From Mytilus galloprovincialis (taxonomy: Eukaryota; Mollusca; Bivalvia; Mytilida; Mytilidae), in assembly GCF_965363235.1 (NCBI RefSeq), contig NC_134845.1, positions 23,500,524-23,564,523 on the forward strand: a stretch of 64,000 nucleotides of DNA, in the 5' to 3' direction. The notes below the pieces were generated by a model, which had not been told where the DNA came from, did no database searches, and worked only from the letters and a program-made list of their open reading frames with translations. The translations under genes were made by a program, and so were the position numbers. Below are positions 61,771 to 64,000 of this stretch, in pieces. Within the stretch, counting starts at the first letter, position 1. Every line of letters begins with the position of its first letter.

Positions 61771-61799
61771 CTATTCCATGCCATAATTAAAAAGGGGGA

Positions 61800-62007
61800 A
61801 GGATATTAAAAATCAAATAAGTAACGAATAGGTAACGAATAGGGAATAGGGAATAGGTAACGAATATGTAACGAATAGGGAATAGGGAATAGGTAACGAA
61901 TAGGCAACGAATAGGGAATAGGGAATAGGTAACGAATAGGTAACGAATAGGGAATAGGGAATAGGTAACGAATAGGCAACGAATAGGGAATAGGGAATAG
62001 GTAACCA
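61800..62007 (-). repeat. Right tip short-repeat block
   Basis: GTAACGAATAGG / GGAATAG words, the mirror of the left tip block. The three overlapping minus-strand frames here (61787-62061) are all translations of the repeat. Confidence 0.85.
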
Positions 62008-62020
62008 ACTTGACGCCCAT

Positions 62021-62029
62021 TTACCAATA
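62021..62029. repeat. Right 9-bp target-site duplication of the giant element
   Basis: TTACCAATA immediately after the right tip CGCCCAT, identical to 49613-49621. Sequence beyond it (TAAGTCTG..) is unrelated to that left of the left copy, fixing the boundary. Confidence 0.85.
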
Positions 62030-64000
62030 TAAGTCTGAAAACTATTGAACATACCGGACAAGCGAATTTTTCAATTACTTTAGTTTTGAAATTGACAATA
62101 TCAATTACCGTGCATCAACTTAGTGCGATAACTTTATAGTTTAAATGGATTTCTCATTATTATAAATAATGAATAAGATTTTCTATATCAAAGTTATCAG
62201 ACAACAAAGCGTGCTAATGGAAAATATTAATTTGAAATAGCATTCTAATTTAACGTTCGACACGATAATCAGTTGTATTTTGCTATAATATGCAATTAGT
62301 CGAATGATATTAAATATTATAACTACAGTAATAATCTAATGGAAATAAGTTGCGTACAGTAAAACGGAACTAACTTTCCTAGTTTTCATAGAAAGACTAT
62401 ACTGAAAAGAGTGCTGAATTAATTACATATGTTAGGAATCATTGATGATTAACAATAAATGCAATGTACTATCAATTCAGCAATATTTACGATGTTTATG
62501 TTATTGTTAAGACAATCTGGACATAATGTAAATTCTCTATATATCGCAACACCAAACCAATTTTACCAAAAAAATACCTACTATATCTATAACGGTTTTT
62601 CAAATAAAATTGTTTAGGAGGCTCAAAATCAAAGATCGAGGATATTGTTGTTTTTTTACCTTTGAAAGTTTTGGATGCACCATATATCAACCTATGTGAA
62701 GGTGAATAGTGACATTCGAATTATTCTTCAAAAATGTCAAGGTTTAAATACATAAATACCATTGACCACTATTTGTTTTTCTCAAACATATGCTATACCA
62801 AAGCATGAGAAAATGCATGAACGGTACCAATTTAATTACATTACATTTCGATAGTCATGGGACTATTACTGATTAAAAAAAAAACTGTGATATCGAGAAG
62901 GTAAACTTATGCTTGTTTGTGTCTGCTTCTGCGTATACTGGTTCTAAAGAAATGATACTAACAAGGTTTCATGTTATTCGTGACCATTAAAGGGTGTTAG
63001 AAGAAGGTTTGGAAGTAGGTCTCATAATGGTCGGTGATAGGTATATCCATCTTGGACTACGATTTTAGAGCTGCGACTTATAGCGGAAAGTTTTGAATAC
63101 ATGTTTCTTAAATATCAATATACATAATTTAATAACGCAGTAAACTTATCGTAATGTGTAAGAAAAGTCAAGCTAAACATTCGGAGAACCTGCTGCTAAA
63201 GGTGAATTAGATTCTATGATGAATATTTTTTCAACCAAACCTCTACATTTTTGTATGTTCTTATTATCGATATCGTGTTAACTTCTACTCAAAGAGTTAT
63301 TAGGTACAAACAGCAACACCATATTTAACTGCAATCGACGTTATAAGGTCACCATAACCATCTTTTGAAATCGTGTTGCAATTTCAATTATTTTCTTAGA
63401 AGTTACTGTTAAATAGTTTGAATGATTAGACTTGTATATACCATATCGATTTATTAAAAATTCTATTATTCGAAATTTACAAAACATGTTTGCATATACA
63501 TTGCTTAATCATGTATGCCAACAAACCTTTCAATATCAGAGCGAAATCAATATAAGGCTAGTTCGTTTACAAACAAATATTATGTTTTTGCATTTCGATA
63601 CTAATCAAATAGTTGAGGCTTCATTAAATAAGAAGTAAACATTTCTCTACATATTTGGTTTACAAAGCTAATTAATACTGGAACTAGTTTCAAATGAATT
63701 TTATTCATTAGAGTCCAGGAAGTGTTATATCATTAGTAAAGTAAAAGAATCACGGCAAATAATTTCACACGAAATTTGTCAACTGAAATAAATGTGAGAA
63801 TTAATATTCAGAAAAATTTCATTCAATTCTTCACACCAAAAAAATATATAGATAAAATATAAAACGTAGTTCCCTTTTCAATGTGCAATGTTCAATGCAC
63901 AGTCAAAGGTGAGGACATATTCGACGAAGACAAACTTCAATCTTATGTTATGTATATATAGGGAACATGTTAATTTTTAACGTTACAAGACGTTTCTGTA
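62030..64000. other. Gene-free stretch
   Basis: AT-rich, with short frames at 62496-62690 and 63432-63638 that show no domain or splice context. No RNA gene or repeat family was recognised. Confidence 0.4.

Larger units (their letters stand above)
49622..62020. mobile_element. Giant foldback transposon, 12.4 kb, 9-bp TSD
   Basis: The left tip ATGGGCGTCAAGTTGG and the right tip CCAACTTGACGCCCAT are exact inverted copies, and TTACCAATA flanks both. Nearly the whole element is two inverted arms (49622 to about 55925, and about 56148 to 62020). Mirror coordinates sum to 111688 through the 49.9-51.1 kb block and to 112038 near the centre, so the right tandem array is about two units shorter. Arm layout from the outside: short-repeat tip, X-box-like block, captured R1 repeat, 168/179-bp tandem array. 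Arms differ by only about two substitutions in 250 bp where compared. No transposase frame exists, so movement would need enzymes in trans. A 9-bp duplication with long, repeat-filled inverted arms is typical of foldback elements and Mutator-like transposons; the superfamily assignment is inference. Confidence 0.82.

Noticed and set aside
49622..62020. Palindrome as an assembly or chimeric-read artefact
   Set aside because: Arms differ by substitutions and by array length, a MITE sits at the centre, and a perfect 9-bp duplication flanks the outside. An artefact would not produce these, though long reads should confirm.

Overview
This is eukaryotic DNA: AT-rich, intron-rich, low in coding density and crowded with dispersed repeats. 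Several repeats look like families I associate with mussels, including a hammerhead-bearing repeat containing GACGAAACGCGCGTCTGGCG, a tRNA-derived SINE, a TTAAGGTGGTACC MITE and an element with GGGGACGAAGTC ends. With a bivalve-type HSPA12 gene as well, the best guess is a marine bivalve, probably Mytilus or a close relative. The organism is inferred, not proven.

Three protein-coding genes could be rebuilt exon by exon from splice sites, phase and family conservation. (1) 22466 down to 13600, minus strand: signal peptidase complex subunit 3 (SPCS3), five coding exons, 179 aa. Its second intron has AT-AC ends and a branch site of the minor (U12) spliceosome. (2) 30114 to 37502, plus strand: an HSPA12A/B-like Hsp70-family protein, seven coding exons, 679 aa. 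Its N-terminus (MGNCC plus proline-rich motifs) predicts a lipid anchor. (3) About 46623 down to 38453, minus strand: an LRRC74-type protein with ribonuclease-inhibitor-like leucine-rich repeats followed by two canonical EF-hands. Its 5' exons were not found. Genes 2 and 3 converge tail to tail, with about 950 bp between their stop codons.

Layout: 1-11.4 kb is gene-free repeat territory (hammerhead repeat, polypurine inverted repeat, foldback, SINE). 11.4-13.6 kb is AT-rich and may be the SPCS3 3' UTR. 13.6-22.5 kb is SPCS3 with MITEs in its introns. 22.6-30.1 kb holds a LINE remnant, a promoter-like GC-box region, a multi-copy SINE cluster and degenerate tandem repeats just upstream of HSPA12. 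30.1-37.5 kb is HSPA12, with a retroelement remnant in intron 1. 38.4-46.6 kb is the LRRC74-like gene with one mobile element in each of several introns. 46.6-49.6 kb is dispersed repeats.

The outstanding object is at 49622-62020: a 12.4-kb inverted-repeat structure with matching ends, flanked by a perfect 9-bp direct repeat (TTACCAATA). Each arm holds a short-repeat tip, a roughly 900-bp block with X-box-like palindromes, a captured dispersed repeat and a long 168/179-bp tandem array. A separate 222-bp MITE sits at the centre of symmetry. No transposase was found. It looks like a giant non-autonomous foldback transposon. 62.0-64 kb shows nothing recognisable.
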